A DNA stretch of 64,000 nt from JAMXLG01 sp963818925 (GTDB lineage: Bacteria > Vulcanimicrobiota > Vulcanimicrobiia > Vulcanimicrobiales > Vulcanimicrobiaceae). A program made the translations under genes and the position numbers. Of the stretch, positions 16,883 through 25,659 are shown piece by piece (the first letter of the stretch is position 1; each line of letters begins with the position of its first letter). The notes beneath the pieces are model-generated. The model worked only from the letters and a program-made list of their open reading frames with translations, was not told the origin of the DNA and searched no databases. The stretch is taken from contig CAWFTN010000001.1 in the NCBI GenBank assembly GCA_963818925.1, positions 992,001-1,056,000 on the forward strand, written 5' to 3'.

Positions 16883-18409
16883 TTACGCGTATTCGGCGAG
16901 GCCTTCGGGTTCTTCGACCGGTTTGACGTCCTCCGGATTCGATTTGTGGAAGCCGTAGCTGAAGAAGAAGATCAGTCCGACGACCAACGCGCCGGCAAAC
17001 CATTCCCACGTCGTGCGCGAGAGGCCGAAGATCGCGAGAAACAGCGAACAGACGATGCCCAGAATCGGGAAGACCGGTACGAACGGCACCTTGAACGATC
17101 GTGGAAGATCCGGACGGCGATTGCGCAAATAGATCACGCCGCCGCACACGACGGTAAAAGCGATCAGTGTGCCGATGTTCACGAGATTCAACAACTGGTT
17201 GAGCGGTACGATGAGCGTTAGGAGCGCGACTGCGACTCCCGTCAACATCGTGGTGCGTACCGGCGTTTTGAAGCGCGGATTCACGTACGCGACGGCCGGG
17301 GGAAGCATCTTGTCGCGCGCCATGACGTAGAAGATTCGCGTTTGTCCCAGCAATGAGCTGAGCGCAACGCTAGTCGTTCCGGCGAGAACACCGATGGTGA
17401 TGATCCACGTTAGCCACGCTTGATGCAGCGGCGCTAGCGCGTACACCAGCGGATTCTTGACCGGCACTTGGTTCCACGGAACCGCACCGATCAGGACGAT
17501 CGCCGTCGCGCAATAGATCAACGTGCCGATCGCAAGCGCTCCGAGCACGCCCATCGGCACGTCGCGCTGCGGATTCTTTGTTTCTTCGGCGGTCGTCGTT
17601 GCCGTATCGAAGCCGATATAGCTGAAGAAAACGTACGCGGCGATTGCGATGACGCCGTACGGCTGCGCCGACGACTCGTAATCAGCCATCCCGCCGAACG
17701 GCTTGAGCGCGCCCCATCCGTAGGGAGAAAACTGCGCAAAGTGATTCGCGTGGAACAAGGAAACGCCGGCGAGGACGAACACAATGAGCGCACCGATCTT
17801 CAGAACGACGAAGACGTTGTTCGTCGTCGCAGATTCACGAATACCGACCGAGAGAATAAGGGATAGACCGATCACGAACAACGCGCCTACGATATCGTAG
17901 GACGAGTGGGCGAAATCCCACGTCCAGATCTGCCACCATGGACCGTGCATGATTAGATTCGATTGCTGCGCCCAGCTCGGCAGCACGATGCCGATCGTCT
18001 TGAGCACGTCTTGCATGGCGGCGGAGAACTGTTGTGCGACCGGTGCCGCGCTAATACCGTATTCGAATATCAACGCGAATCCGATGATCCATGCGAACAG
18101 TTTGCCGAGCGTCGCGTACGCGTACGTGTAGGCGCTGCCGGCGACCGGGACCATCGATCCAAGCTCCGCGTAACACAGCGCCGCAAAGAACGACGTCAAT
18201 CCGGCCAGCAGGTACGAAACGATGACGGCCGGTCCCGCTCCTTTGACTCCGGTACCGATGGTGGTGAAGATGCCGCCGCCGATCATCGTCCCAAGGCCGA
18301 TCGCAACGAGATCCTTTGCAGTAAGCGCGCGTTTAAGGATTTTCTGCGCTCCGAGCGCACGAAGTTTATCGACGTTGGTCGTCGCGAAGAGCTGGGACAC
18401 AAAGGACAT
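16883..18409 (-). CDS. APC-family amino acid permease (cationic amino acid transporter-like)
   Basis: This 508-residue polytopic membrane protein is a likely amino acid importer or exchanger. After a short cytoplasmic start (KILKRALTAKDLVAIGLG) comes TMIGGGIFTTIGTG, the glycine-rich first helix that binds the substrate backbone. FFAALCYAELGSMVPVAGSAYTY and SYIGFDTATTTAEE follow, all typical of CAT-type APC transporters. The start at 18409 (MSFVSQLF) fits family length; a GTG at 18439 is possible. It is divergent from the Nudix gene. The substrate is not known from sequence. Confidence 0.85.
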   Translation of the reverse strand: MSFVSQLFATTNVDKLRALGAQKILKRALTAKDLVAIGLGTMIGGGIFTTIGTGVKGAGPAVIVSYLLAGLTSFFAALCYAELGSMVPVAGSAYTYAYATLGKLFAWIIGFALIFEYGISAAPVAQQFSAAMQDVLKTIGIVLPSWAQQSNLIMHGPWWQIWTWDFAHSSYDIVGALFVIGLSLILSVGIRESATTNNVFVVLKIGALIVFVLAGVSLFHANHFAQFSPYGWGALKPFGGMADYESSAQPYGVIAIAAYVFFSYIGFDTATTTAEETKNPQRDVPMGVLGALAIGTLIYCATAIVLIGAVPWNQVPVKNPLVYALAPLHQAWLTWIITIGVLAGTTSVALSSLLGQTRIFYVMARDKMLPPAVAYVNPRFKTPVRTTMLTGVAVALLTLIVPLNQLLNLVNIGTLIAFTVVCGGVIYLRNRRPDLPRSFKVPFVPVFPILGIVCSLFLAIFGLSRTTWEWFAGALVVGLIFFFSYGFHKSNPEDVKPVEEPEGLAEYA

Positions 18410-18462
18410 TCCGCGCAGGTTCGCAAGCAGGGGTCGCACGTCCCGCCGGAAAGGTTTGTCCT

Positions 18463-19017
18463 GTGAGCGATCTCTACCAACGCATCTCGAAACGCGAAGT
18501 GTACCGCAATCCGTGGCTCGCGGTTGAGGTTCACGAAATCGTCCATCCGACGGGCGCTCACGGTGAACACGTGCTCATTTTGAGCGGACGTGCAAGCGGT
18601 GTGCTCGTAGTCGACGGCAACACGTTCATTTTTGCGTCACAACCGCGCTTCGGCGCGCAGCGCCAGTATGTCGAGATCGTGAAGGGTGGTGCCGATGAAA
18701 GCGAAACGGCATTCGATTGCGCGAAGCGCGAGCTACGCGAAGAACTCGGACTCGAGGCAACCGACTGGACGCCGCTGGGCCAAACCTATGAAATCCCGTC
18801 GATCGTGGATGCGCCCGTAGAGCTGTTCCTAGCATCAGGATTGACGCACGTGGCCTCCGACCAAGAGGCGGTCGAAGATGTCAAACTCGTCCGCATGCCG
18901 ATCGACGACGCCTACGGAGCAGCGCTCAACGGCAGCATCGACGATGCCGTAACGCTCGCCGCAATGCTCCGGTATCGCCTACACGGCGATGTGGTTACAA
19001 ATGAAACTGGTAGCTGA
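18463..19017 (+). CDS. Nudix hydrolase, ADP-ribose pyrophosphatase-like
   Basis: This is a 184-residue protein with a complete Nudix box, GGADESETAFDCAKRELREE then LGL (GX5EX7REUXEEXGU). It has an N-terminal strand part like that of ADP-ribose pyrophosphatases (YRNPWLAVEVHEI) and the sequence QPRFGAQRQYVEIVKGG. It would hydrolyse ADP-ribose or a related nucleotide sugar in the cytoplasm. The start is a GTG at 18463. Its last 23 bases overlap the convergent TonB receptor gene. Confidence 0.85.
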   Translation: MSDLYQRISKREVYRNPWLAVEVHEIVHPTGAHGEHVLILSGRASGVLVVDGNTFIFASQPRFGAQRQYVEIVKGGADESETAFDCAKRELREELGLEATDWTPLGQTYEIPSIVDAPVELFLASGLTHVASDQEAVEDVKLVRMPIDDAYGAALNGSIDDAVTLAAMLRYRLHGDVVTNETGS

Positions 19018-21667
19018 AATAGATGAGGCGGTAGGGTAGTCCGTATCGTTCGGTCGCGGCGGTTCCGATCATCGGCGTGTAGCTTGCGCCGTTCGCGTAA
19101 TTGTTCAACGCAAGGGGCGTGCCGATGCCGAGCAATCCCGCGATATTCGAGTACTGATTGAAGATGTTCGAAATGAAGCACGTGAACGCGCCGTGACCGG
19201 GCGGCGTGTACGTGAGGAGCAAATCGCTGTAATTGTATGCCGGCAGCGCTTTGGTGTTATTCGCGGAAACGGTGTGGAGCGTATAGCGAATGTCGAAACC
19301 TGTGCCGATGGTTGCGTCGAGCGACCCGTCGAACGTGTGAAGCGGCACGCGCGGCAGTTGGCTTCCCGGAACGTACATGAGGTTTGACGCAAGCAAACCC
19401 GGCGGCGCGTCGACGAGCGTCGTCGACGTGACCGCCCAGTCGTAGTCTGCGAAGAGTTTCCGCGTAAAGCGCCAGCGCCCCGACAGGTCGGCGCCTTGCG
19501 CGCGCATCGTTCCGACATTGAGCGTCTGCGTCACGCCGAGTTGATAGTTACCGGCGCCGCAAACGGAGTTCAGCGCGGCGGTTGCATTGCCGACCGCGTT
19601 CGCAGGAAGAAACGCCGTTCCAGTTTGCGAGAGCGGTACGATCGTCGGGAAAAGCTTGTCGAAGACGTTTACGTTGTACAACTGCGCCGTGAACGTCGAC
19701 CCGTTATTCCAGCCGTGCGCGTACGCCGCTTCGTAATCGACGCCACGCTCGGGCGCGAGCGAGGATTGTAATTGCCGCGCACCGGTTCCAAGCGAGTTCA
19801 GGCCTCCGCACACATACGATTGTCCGCCGCCCGCGCCTTGCAGCGTCCCGTCGGCGAGCGCGCCGGCGCTGAAGGGTTGCTTGAGTTCGTCCGCCGTGGG
19901 CTCCGTCGTCGTTGCGCCGTACGCGACGCGGACGACGTCGTGCGCGCCGAGCCGCTCGAGCGCCGAAAAACGCGCATCGGTGTACGACGAATCGGTCAAC
20001 GTTGCGTGCTTGAACCACAGGTTTCCGAGAAGCGTCAATGGGGAGCTTCCGTGGTGATAGACGTCGCGCAGCAAATATGACGACTCGGCTGCGAACGGGT
20101 CGGATTCCGAGGAGTTACTAACCTTGATCGTTGCGTACCGGTACGCGTTGTTGAGGTAGTCGAGGCCGCCCTCGAGATCGTTGTTTGAAGTTTCGACGTC
20201 GTATGAAAGCAGACTGCCGGTGCTAGTGACGCTTTCGAAGGTGGTCTTTTGCGTGTCACCGGGTTCAGTTTTGAAGGGCAAATTATCGCGCCACTGGGTG
20301 TCTTCGTAGCGCGTCGTGAACCCATCGAGTCGCAACGTGCCTGCACCGATGCGTTGACGCAACTCGCCGTCGTCATACCATAGGTTGAATGAATGCCATG
20401 CGGGTCCGGCGCCTTGCCAACCGGCATTGAGCGACGCGAATTGTGAGGGCGTTTGACATCCGGGCGCCTGACCGTCGACCGGATACGTGTTGCTCGTCTG
20501 AAGCTCTCCGGGTGCGCAGCTCCCCGAGCCGTTCGTTGCCAGCAACGCGTTGCCACGAGCGAGTGCCGTATCGAAGGGCAAATAGTCGCCGTCGCCGTTT
20601 CCGGTTTTATTCTCCCAATACGATTGCGTCACACCGGTAAACGTGACAGAGGTTGCGGCGCTCGGATTGAAACGAAGCTTAACGAGGCCGGCCTTCGATG
20701 TCACGGACGAGTCGTCGGAGTAAATCGCGCGATTGTACGGCAGTGTTCCCGGCGGAGCGGAAACATCCGACGATGCTGCGGGCTGATAGAAGCTTGCGTT
20801 GCGAAACGGTCCGTCTAGTCCGGACGTGCCGTACGAAAACGCATAGCCGGTCTTTCCCACGCTGCCGGTTGCGCCGGCGCTGGTCTCCAGGCGTTGAAAC
20901 GTTCCGTATCCTTGCGTCGCTGAAATGCGCCGATCGAGAGTGGGATCGAGCGTCGAAAAATTCACCACGCCGCCGATCGCGTTTACGCCGAGAATATCGC
21001 TCCCGCCGGAACCGAAAAGCACGGAGATGTTGCGGTATGGATATACCGGTGAGAGTTGATAGTTATATCCACCCTTGATGCCGTATCCGATTGGGTGTCC
21101 GTCGATTGCTGCAACGGTTTCGCCCGTGCCGATGCCGCGAATGCTCAAATTCACATCGTCGCCCAGCGCACCGGTATCGCCGGTGATGCCGTTATTGACG
21201 CCGGGAACTTCACGCAAGGAGTCTGCCGCGCGCACGAGTCCGGTGCGCGTCAGTTGCTCCCCATTGAGCGTCACCGTGTATGTGCTCGGTTGAACCAAAC
21301 TCTGCGAGCGCGACGTCGCCGTTACTGCAATCGTTCGAAGATTGTCGGTCGCGCGATGCATCACGAGCGTTACGGATCTTGGCGATGCGCCCTCGACGGT
21401 GAGTGCGACGGAGAGCGCGGGCTGATACCCCGCGCGCATCATGGCGATGTGATATGAACCCGCATGTGGTACGTCGAGCGCGAAGCCGCCCGATGCATCG
21501 GTCACCGTCCAGCCACGCGTCTCTGCGATCTCCACGCGCGCGGCCGGTATCCCGATTCCAGATGAACCGTCAATAACGATTCCGGAAACTTCGATCGCCG
21601 CGCGAGCGGGCGAGTTCGGCGCGAGCGCAAATGCGCACGCGAGCATGACGGCTAACCAAATGCGCAT
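18995..21667 (-). CDS. TonB-dependent outer-membrane receptor, possibly for corrinoids
   Basis: This is an 890-residue protein with a signal peptide (residues 1-24, cleavage after PARAA). Residues about 28-108 form a carboxypeptidase-regulatory-like domain (VSGIVIDGSSGIGIPAARVEI). The plug domain spans about 112-240 (LTRTGLVRAADSLREVPGV, LSIRGIGTG, ISVLFGSGGSDILGVNAIGG), and a 22-strand-type barrel ends LIYFSYQFHL. It imports a large ligand across the outer membrane using TonB energy. The gene directly follows a corrinoid adenosyltransferase gene by 4 bases, which suggests a cobalamin-type ligand. That assignment rests on context alone. Confidence 0.88.
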   Translation of the reverse strand: MRIWLAVMLACAFALAPNSPARAAIEVSGIVIDGSSGIGIPAARVEIAETRGWTVTDASGGFALDVPHAGSYHIAMMRAGYQPALSVALTVEGASPRSVTLVMHRATDNLRTIAVTATSRSQSLVQPSTYTVTLNGEQLTRTGLVRAADSLREVPGVNNGITGDTGALGDDVNLSIRGIGTGETVAAIDGHPIGYGIKGGYNYQLSPVYPYRNISVLFGSGGSDILGVNAIGGVVNFSTLDPTLDRRISATQGYGTFQRLETSAGATGSVGKTGYAFSYGTSGLDGPFRNASFYQPAASSDVSAPPGTLPYNRAIYSDDSSVTSKAGLVKLRFNPSAATSVTFTGVTQSYWENKTGNGDGDYLPFDTALARGNALLATNGSGSCAPGELQTSNTYPVDGQAPGCQTPSQFASLNAGWQGAGPAWHSFNLWYDDGELRQRIGAGTLRLDGFTTRYEDTQWRDNLPFKTEPGDTQKTTFESVTSTGSLLSYDVETSNNDLEGGLDYLNNAYRYATIKVSNSSESDPFAAESSYLLRDVYHHGSSPLTLLGNLWFKHATLTDSSYTDARFSALERLGAHDVVRVAYGATTTEPTADELKQPFSAGALADGTLQGAGGGQSYVCGGLNSLGTGARQLQSSLAPERGVDYEAAYAHGWNNGSTFTAQLYNVNVFDKLFPTIVPLSQTGTAFLPANAVGNATAALNSVCGAGNYQLGVTQTLNVGTMRAQGADLSGRWRFTRKLFADYDWAVTSTTLVDAPPGLLASNLMYVPGSQLPRVPLHTFDGSLDATIGTGFDIRYTLHTVSANNTKALPAYNYSDLLLTYTPPGHGAFTCFISNIFNQYSNIAGLLGIGTPLALNNYANGASYTPMIGTAATERYGLPYRLIYFSYQFHL

Positions 21668-21671
21668 ACGT

Positions 21672-22271
21672 TTACTCGGGCGGCTTTGTGCCTGGATTCC
21701 AAAGATACTCGGTCTCGTTTAGACCCGCATTAATCCAGCGCGACCACACGAAGAGCGCATCGGACAAACGATTGACGTAGCGTAGCGCCTCGGGCGAAAT
21801 GCCACCGTCTTCTTCGCGCAGCGTTACGAGCAGGCGCTCCGCGCGGCGGCAGACCGTTCGCGCGAGATGCAAAAACGCGCCGGCCATCGACCCGCCGGGA
21901 TGAATGAAGTTGTCGAGCGCGGGAAGATCGCGCTGGGCTTCATCGATGGCCCGTTCAAGCGCGTCGACGTCGCTCTGCGCGATCAACGGCATGCCTTCCC
22001 AGCGATCCTTGGCAAGCGTTGCAAGATCGCTTCCGAGGTTGAAGAGCGCGTCTTGCGTCCATGCCAGCCACGCATCCAAACGCGCCGCGCGCGGGTTCGT
22101 TTCGAGAATCGGCCGCATCGCGCTGCGCGCAAGACCGATCGCGCTCGACGTCTCGTCAATCGTGCCGTAGCCCTCGATACGTAAGGCGTTCTTTTTTACG
22201 CGCTGGCCGCCGACGAGGCCCGTCGTGCCTTGATCGCCGGTGCGCGTATAGATACGAGTGAGTTTGGGCAT
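21672..22271 (-). CDS. PduO-type cob(I)alamin adenosyltransferase
   Basis: This 199-residue cytoplasmic enzyme adds the adenosyl group from ATP to cob(I)alamin. The N-terminal YTRTGDQGTTGLVGGQRV is the ATP-binding signature of the PduO/MMAB class. IEGYGTIDETSSAIGLARS and the C-terminal RRAERLLVT...RYVNRLSDALFVWSRW complete it. It is first in a two-gene minus-strand unit with the TonB receptor and divergent from proS (82 bases apart). No B12 riboswitch could be placed in that short gap. Confidence 0.93.
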   Translation of the reverse strand: MPKLTRIYTRTGDQGTTGLVGGQRVKKNALRIEGYGTIDETSSAIGLARSAMRPILETNPRAARLDAWLAWTQDALFNLGSDLATLAKDRWEGMPLIAQSDVDALERAIDEAQRDLPALDNFIHPGGSMAGAFLHLARTVCRRAERLLVTLREEDGGISPEALRYVNRLSDALFVWSRWINAGLNETEYLWNPGTKPPE

Positions 22272-22317
22272 GTCGACTGCGGCTTACGCGCCTCGCTGCG
22301 TTGCTCCCGCCACAACA

Positions 22318-22349
22318 GGCCCCGCCGCCATAAGGGCCGAAGCGGGGCC
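22318..22349 (+). promoter_or_regulatory. Hairpin covering the proS ribosome-binding region
   Basis: GGCCCCGC (22318-22325) pairs perfectly with GCGGGGCC (22342-22349) around a 16-base loop. The right arm ends 4 bases before the proS ATG and includes the only GGGG that could serve as its ribosome site. It could limit proS translation. No T-box features were seen. Confidence 0.35.
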
Positions 22350-22353
22350 GGTC

Positions 22354-23826
22354 ATGTCCGACGCTGGCGAGACCCTCACCCTGTCCAAAGACGTCAAGGA
22401 GATCCCGCGCAAAGCCGCCGACCTTTCCGCGTGGTATACCGCGGTTTGCCTGAAAGCGGAACTTACGTCCTACTCTCCGGTGCGCGGCTGCGTGGTCCTG
22501 CGTCCGTACGGCTACGGTCTCTGGGAGAATCTTCAGAAGCATCTCGACGCCGCATTTAAGGAAACCGGACACGAAAACGCGTACTTCCCACTGCTCATTC
22601 CGGAATCGCTGCTGCTCAAGGAAGCGGAACATGTCGAAGGCTTCGCGCCGGAAGTTGCGTGGGTGACGCGCGGCGGAGGAGAAGAATTGACCGAGCCGCT
22701 TGCGATCCGCCCGACGTCGGAAGTCATCATCGGCGTGATGTACGCGCAGTGGGTCGAGTCGTACCGCGACCTTCCGATTCTCATCAATCAATGGGCGAAC
22801 GTCTTGCGCTGGGAAAAGGCGACGCGCCCGTTCTTGCGCACGATGGAGTTCCTCTGGCAAGAGGGGCACACGGCGCACGCGCACGCGCAGGAGGCGCGTG
22901 AAGAGACGCTTCGCATGCTCGAGGTCTATCGCGAATTCGCGGAGGACGTCGCTGCGGTTCCCGTCTATAAGGGCGTCAAGAGCGCGAACGAGCGGTTCCC
23001 GGGCGCCGTCGAAACGTTTTCGATCGAAGCGCTGATGCCCGACGGAAAAGCGCTGCAGTCGGCGACTTCGCACGACCTCGGCCAGAACTTTGCGAAAGCC
23101 TACGATATCAAGTTCCTCGACGCGGATCAGCAGATCAAATACGCGTACACGACGTCGTGGGGTATGTCGTGGCGCATGCTCGGCGGGATGATCATGACGC
23201 ACGGCGACGATCGCGGTTTGCGCATTCCCCCGAAGATGGCCCCGATCGAAGCGGTGTTCGTCCCGATCGTCCGCTCCGGTGACGATCGTGCCGTACGAGC
23301 CTCGCATGAAGCGGCCGCGGCGCTACGCAAGGGCGGTTTCCGCGTGAAAGTCGACGATCGCGAGCAGCAACCCGGATGGAAGTATGCGGAGTGGGACGTC
23401 CGGGGCGTGCCGGTGCGAATCGAAATCGGTCCGCGCGACGTTGAAAGCGGAAGCGCCGTACTCGTTCGCCGGGACCGCGCGAAGGGCGATCCCGAACAGA
23501 AGCAGACGGTGCCGCTGGATCAACTGGCGCAACGTCTTCGCCCGCTGCTCGAAGAGATTCAAGCGTCGCTCTACGCGCAAGCGAAACAATTTCTCGACGA
23601 CCATACGTTTGCGGTACGTGAGCGTGATGAATTCTATACCAAGGCGAAATCGCGCGCCGGCATGATCGACATTGCGTGGTGCGGCCGCCCCGAGTGCGAA
23701 GCGCACGTGAAAGCCGAAACCGGCGCGACGACGCGCAACACGCGCCCGCTCGATGAGCCCGGCGCGCGTTGCGTCGCGTGCGGCGAACCGGCCACCGTGA
23801 GAGCGTACTTTGCGCAAAGTTATTAG
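22354..23826 (+). CDS. proS: Prolyl-tRNA synthetase, archaeal/eukaryotic type
   Basis: This is a 490-residue class II synthetase. The ATG at 22354 (MSDAGETLTLSKDV) is chosen because the extra 32 upstream residues lack family similarity. The catalytic motifs are RPTSEVIIGVMYAQW (motif 2 region), NVLRWEKATRPFLRTMEFLWQEGHTAH and SWGMSWRMLGGMIMTHGDDRGL. It lacks the large YbaK-type editing insertion of E. coli ProRS. It ends with a zinc-ribbon-like domain (CGRPEC ... CVACG) as in Thermus and archaeal enzymes. In Firmicutes proS directly follows the dxr-rseP block; here it lies 7 kb away, perhaps a trace of the same linkage. Confidence 0.95.
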   Translation: MSDAGETLTLSKDVKEIPRKAADLSAWYTAVCLKAELTSYSPVRGCVVLRPYGYGLWENLQKHLDAAFKETGHENAYFPLLIPESLLLKEAEHVEGFAPEVAWVTRGGGEELTEPLAIRPTSEVIIGVMYAQWVESYRDLPILINQWANVLRWEKATRPFLRTMEFLWQEGHTAHAHAQEAREETLRMLEVYREFAEDVAAVPVYKGVKSANERFPGAVETFSIEALMPDGKALQSATSHDLGQNFAKAYDIKFLDADQQIKYAYTTSWGMSWRMLGGMIMTHGDDRGLRIPPKMAPIEAVFVPIVRSGDDRAVRASHEAAAALRKGGFRVKVDDREQQPGWKYAEWDVRGVPVRIEIGPRDVESGSAVLVRRDRAKGDPEQKQTVPLDQLAQRLRPLLEEIQASLYAQAKQFLDDHTFAVRERDEFYTKAKSRAGMIDIAWCGRPECEAHVKAETGATTRNTRPLDEPGARCVACGEPATVRAYFAQSY

Positions 23827-23849
23827 GTTTTATCCATCAACGCTAAACC

Positions 23850-23877
23850 TTTGCCGGCTAAAGTCGCGTGCTATATT
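23850..23877 (+). promoter_or_regulatory. Candidate promoter with -10 TATATT just before a start codon
   Basis: TTTGCC (23850-23855), 16 bases, then TATATT (23872-23877). A start 6-8 bases downstream falls on the GTG/ATG at 23882-23885, so the transcript may be leaderless. The -35 match is weak. Confidence 0.35.
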
Positions 23878-23884
23878 GACAGTG

Positions 23885-24397
23885 ATGTTAGTGGCTCTAA
23901 CGACGGCTTCGTCCTTTGCGACGACGCCGAGCGTCGCTGATCTTGACGCGCATGCGCGCGCGACGGGAAATCGCAAAGATATTGCGGTGGCGGTCGGAGA
24001 TCAAGTCTTCCGGCAACAGTGGCCCGCGCAAGTGATGCAGGTTGCTGCCAACCAGATGGGCACGCATCTGGTGCTTGGGCTGCGCGTCAACGGCGTGCAT
24101 TTCCACCGTCCGCTCACGCGCGAACAGTTCTACGAGCAAATCGCGTCGCTCGTGGGCGAGTGTTTCGCGGCTGCCCCGCAGGCAGAAGAGATCGACGTTT
24201 GGACGACCGTTCCCCTCAACGTGGGCAAGGGTGTGATCGTGGCGGGCGACCTCGCCAAACCGACCTCGCGTACCGTCTTCACGCTCAGCGCGCGACGGGG
24301 TGAGGCGCCTGCGGCGCTCGAGGAGCGCCTGCGCGGCGGCGAAGACATCTTCGTGGACGAGGAATGGGCGCGTACCGCTTTCAAAAGTAGCACGTAG
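23885..24397 (+). CDS. Exported protein of unknown function
   Basis: This protein has 170 residues from the ATG at 23885; the frame is open back to 23810 inside proS. The first residues (MLVALTTASSFATTP) look like a short or incomplete signal peptide; with the longer start a fuller one would form. The rest has alternating strands and helices (DIAVAVGDQVF, LGLRVNGVHFH, IDVWTTVPLNVGKGVIVAGDL) and an acidic end. No family is recognised. Its stop shares one base with the GTG of the M16 peptidase gene, so the two are probably co-translated and may work together. Confidence 0.6.
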   Translation: MLVALTTASSFATTPSVADLDAHARATGNRKDIAVAVGDQVFRQQWPAQVMQVAANQMGTHLVLGLRVNGVHFHRPLTREQFYEQIASLVGECFAAAPQAEEIDVWTTVPLNVGKGVIVAGDLAKPTSRTVFTLSARRGEAPAALEERLRGGEDIFVDEEWARTAFKSST

Positions 24398-25653
24398 TGT
24401 ATAAAAAGACGACGCTCCCCAACGGCCTGCGGGTGTTGACCGAAACGATGCCCGCCGTGCGCTCCGCGACCATCGGTATCTGGGCCGAGGTCGGCTCGTC
24501 GCTCGAGACGCGCGTTGATCGCGGCATTTCGCATCTCGTCGAGCACATGCTGTTCAAAGGAACGGGCCGCCGCAGCGCCCGCGATATCGCGGAGACGATG
24601 GACGGTGTCGGCGGCAATTTGAACGCGTTCACCGATAAAGAGACGACGTGCTACTACGCCAAGGTCATCGACCGGCACGTTCCGCTCGCGCTCGACGTGC
24701 TCGCCGATATGTTTCTCCATTCGGCGTTCGACCCGGGCGAGCTCGCGAAAGAGCAAAAAGTCGTCCTCGAAGAGATCAAGATGTACGAAGACTCGCCGGA
24801 CGAGCTGATTCACGATCTCTTCTTGCAGACCATGTGGAGCGGGTCGAACCTCGGCGATCCGACGATCGGTTTCGTCGATACGGTGACGCGCATCACGCCG
24901 GCGGATCTGCGCACGCATATGAAGCGCCACTACGCGCCGAATTCCGTGGTCGTCGCGGCTGCGGGCAACGTCGATCACGATCATTTCGTCGAGCTCGTTG
25001 CCGAGTGTTTTGCGAACTTCCGCGGTACGAGTGATGCGTTCGAACCCGATGCGCCTTCAACGACGCCCGGTACATTGATTCGTCACAAAGATAGCGAACA
25101 AGCATACGTGATCGTTGGATCGCGCGGACTTTCCGCGCGCGACGACCGCCGCTTCGCGCTTTCCGTGCTCGACACGGTGCTCGGCGGCGGAATGTCGAGT
25201 CGTCTATTCCAAGAAATTCGCGAAAAGCGCGGACTCGTCTATACCGTTTACTCGTTCCAAGCGGCGTATCGCGAAGCCGGATTGTTCGGCATCTACGCGG
25301 GAACGTCGCCGGAAAATGTGCAGCCGTGTATCGATGTGATCGTCGAGCAGTTAGCGGCATTGCGTAACGTGCGCATCTCCGATGCGGAACTTCAACTTGC
25401 GAAGGAACACATCAAGGGCAGCTTGACGCTCGCGCTCGAGTCGACGTCGAGCCGCATGATCCGTCTCGGGCGCAACGAGTTTATTCTGGGACGTCAGATG
25501 ACGGCGGAAGAGATCGAGGAACGGGTCGACGCCGTCACGTCGCCCCAGATCACGGAGATCGCAGCGGAACTCTTCACCGAAGATCAGCTCGGCTTATGCA
25601 TTCTCGGACCGGTCGACGAGGCGGCAATCGCCTTTAATCGAGACGCAGCGTAA
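24397..25653 (+). CDS. M16-family zinc peptidase (processing peptidase-like)
   Basis: This 418-residue enzyme has the inverted zinc motif HLVEH at 46-50 (HxxEH) after RGISHL, and EEIKMYEDSPDE about 75 residues later carries the third ligand. The glycine-rich GGGMSSRLFQEIREKRGLVYTVYSF is the M16 C-terminal signature. The length matches the single-chain YmxG/MPP-beta type that removes or degrades peptides. A GTG start shares its G with the previous stop (TAGTG). It is probably cytoplasmic, since no signal peptide is seen. Confidence 0.93.
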   Translation: MYKKTTLPNGLRVLTETMPAVRSATIGIWAEVGSSLETRVDRGISHLVEHMLFKGTGRRSARDIAETMDGVGGNLNAFTDKETTCYYAKVIDRHVPLALDVLADMFLHSAFDPGELAKEQKVVLEEIKMYEDSPDELIHDLFLQTMWSGSNLGDPTIGFVDTVTRITPADLRTHMKRHYAPNSVVVAAAGNVDHDHFVELVAECFANFRGTSDAFEPDAPSTTPGTLIRHKDSEQAYVIVGSRGLSARDDRRFALSVLDTVLGGGMSSRLFQEIREKRGLVYTVYSFQAAYREAGLFGIYAGTSPENVQPCIDVIVEQLAALRNVRISDAELQLAKEHIKGSLTLALESTSSRMIRLGRNEFILGRQMTAEEIEERVDAVTSPQITEIAAELFTEDQLGLCILGPVDEAAIAFNRDAA

Positions 25654-25659
25654 CGCTAC

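Noticed and set aside
22272..22353. Cobalamin riboswitch for the receptor-adenosyltransferase unit
   Set aside because: The gap is only 82 bases and lacks a B12-box-like core; too short for the aptamer.
22156..23307. 383-codon minus-strand frame across proS
   Set aside because: Antisense to conserved synthetase motifs and runs into the adenosyltransferase gene.
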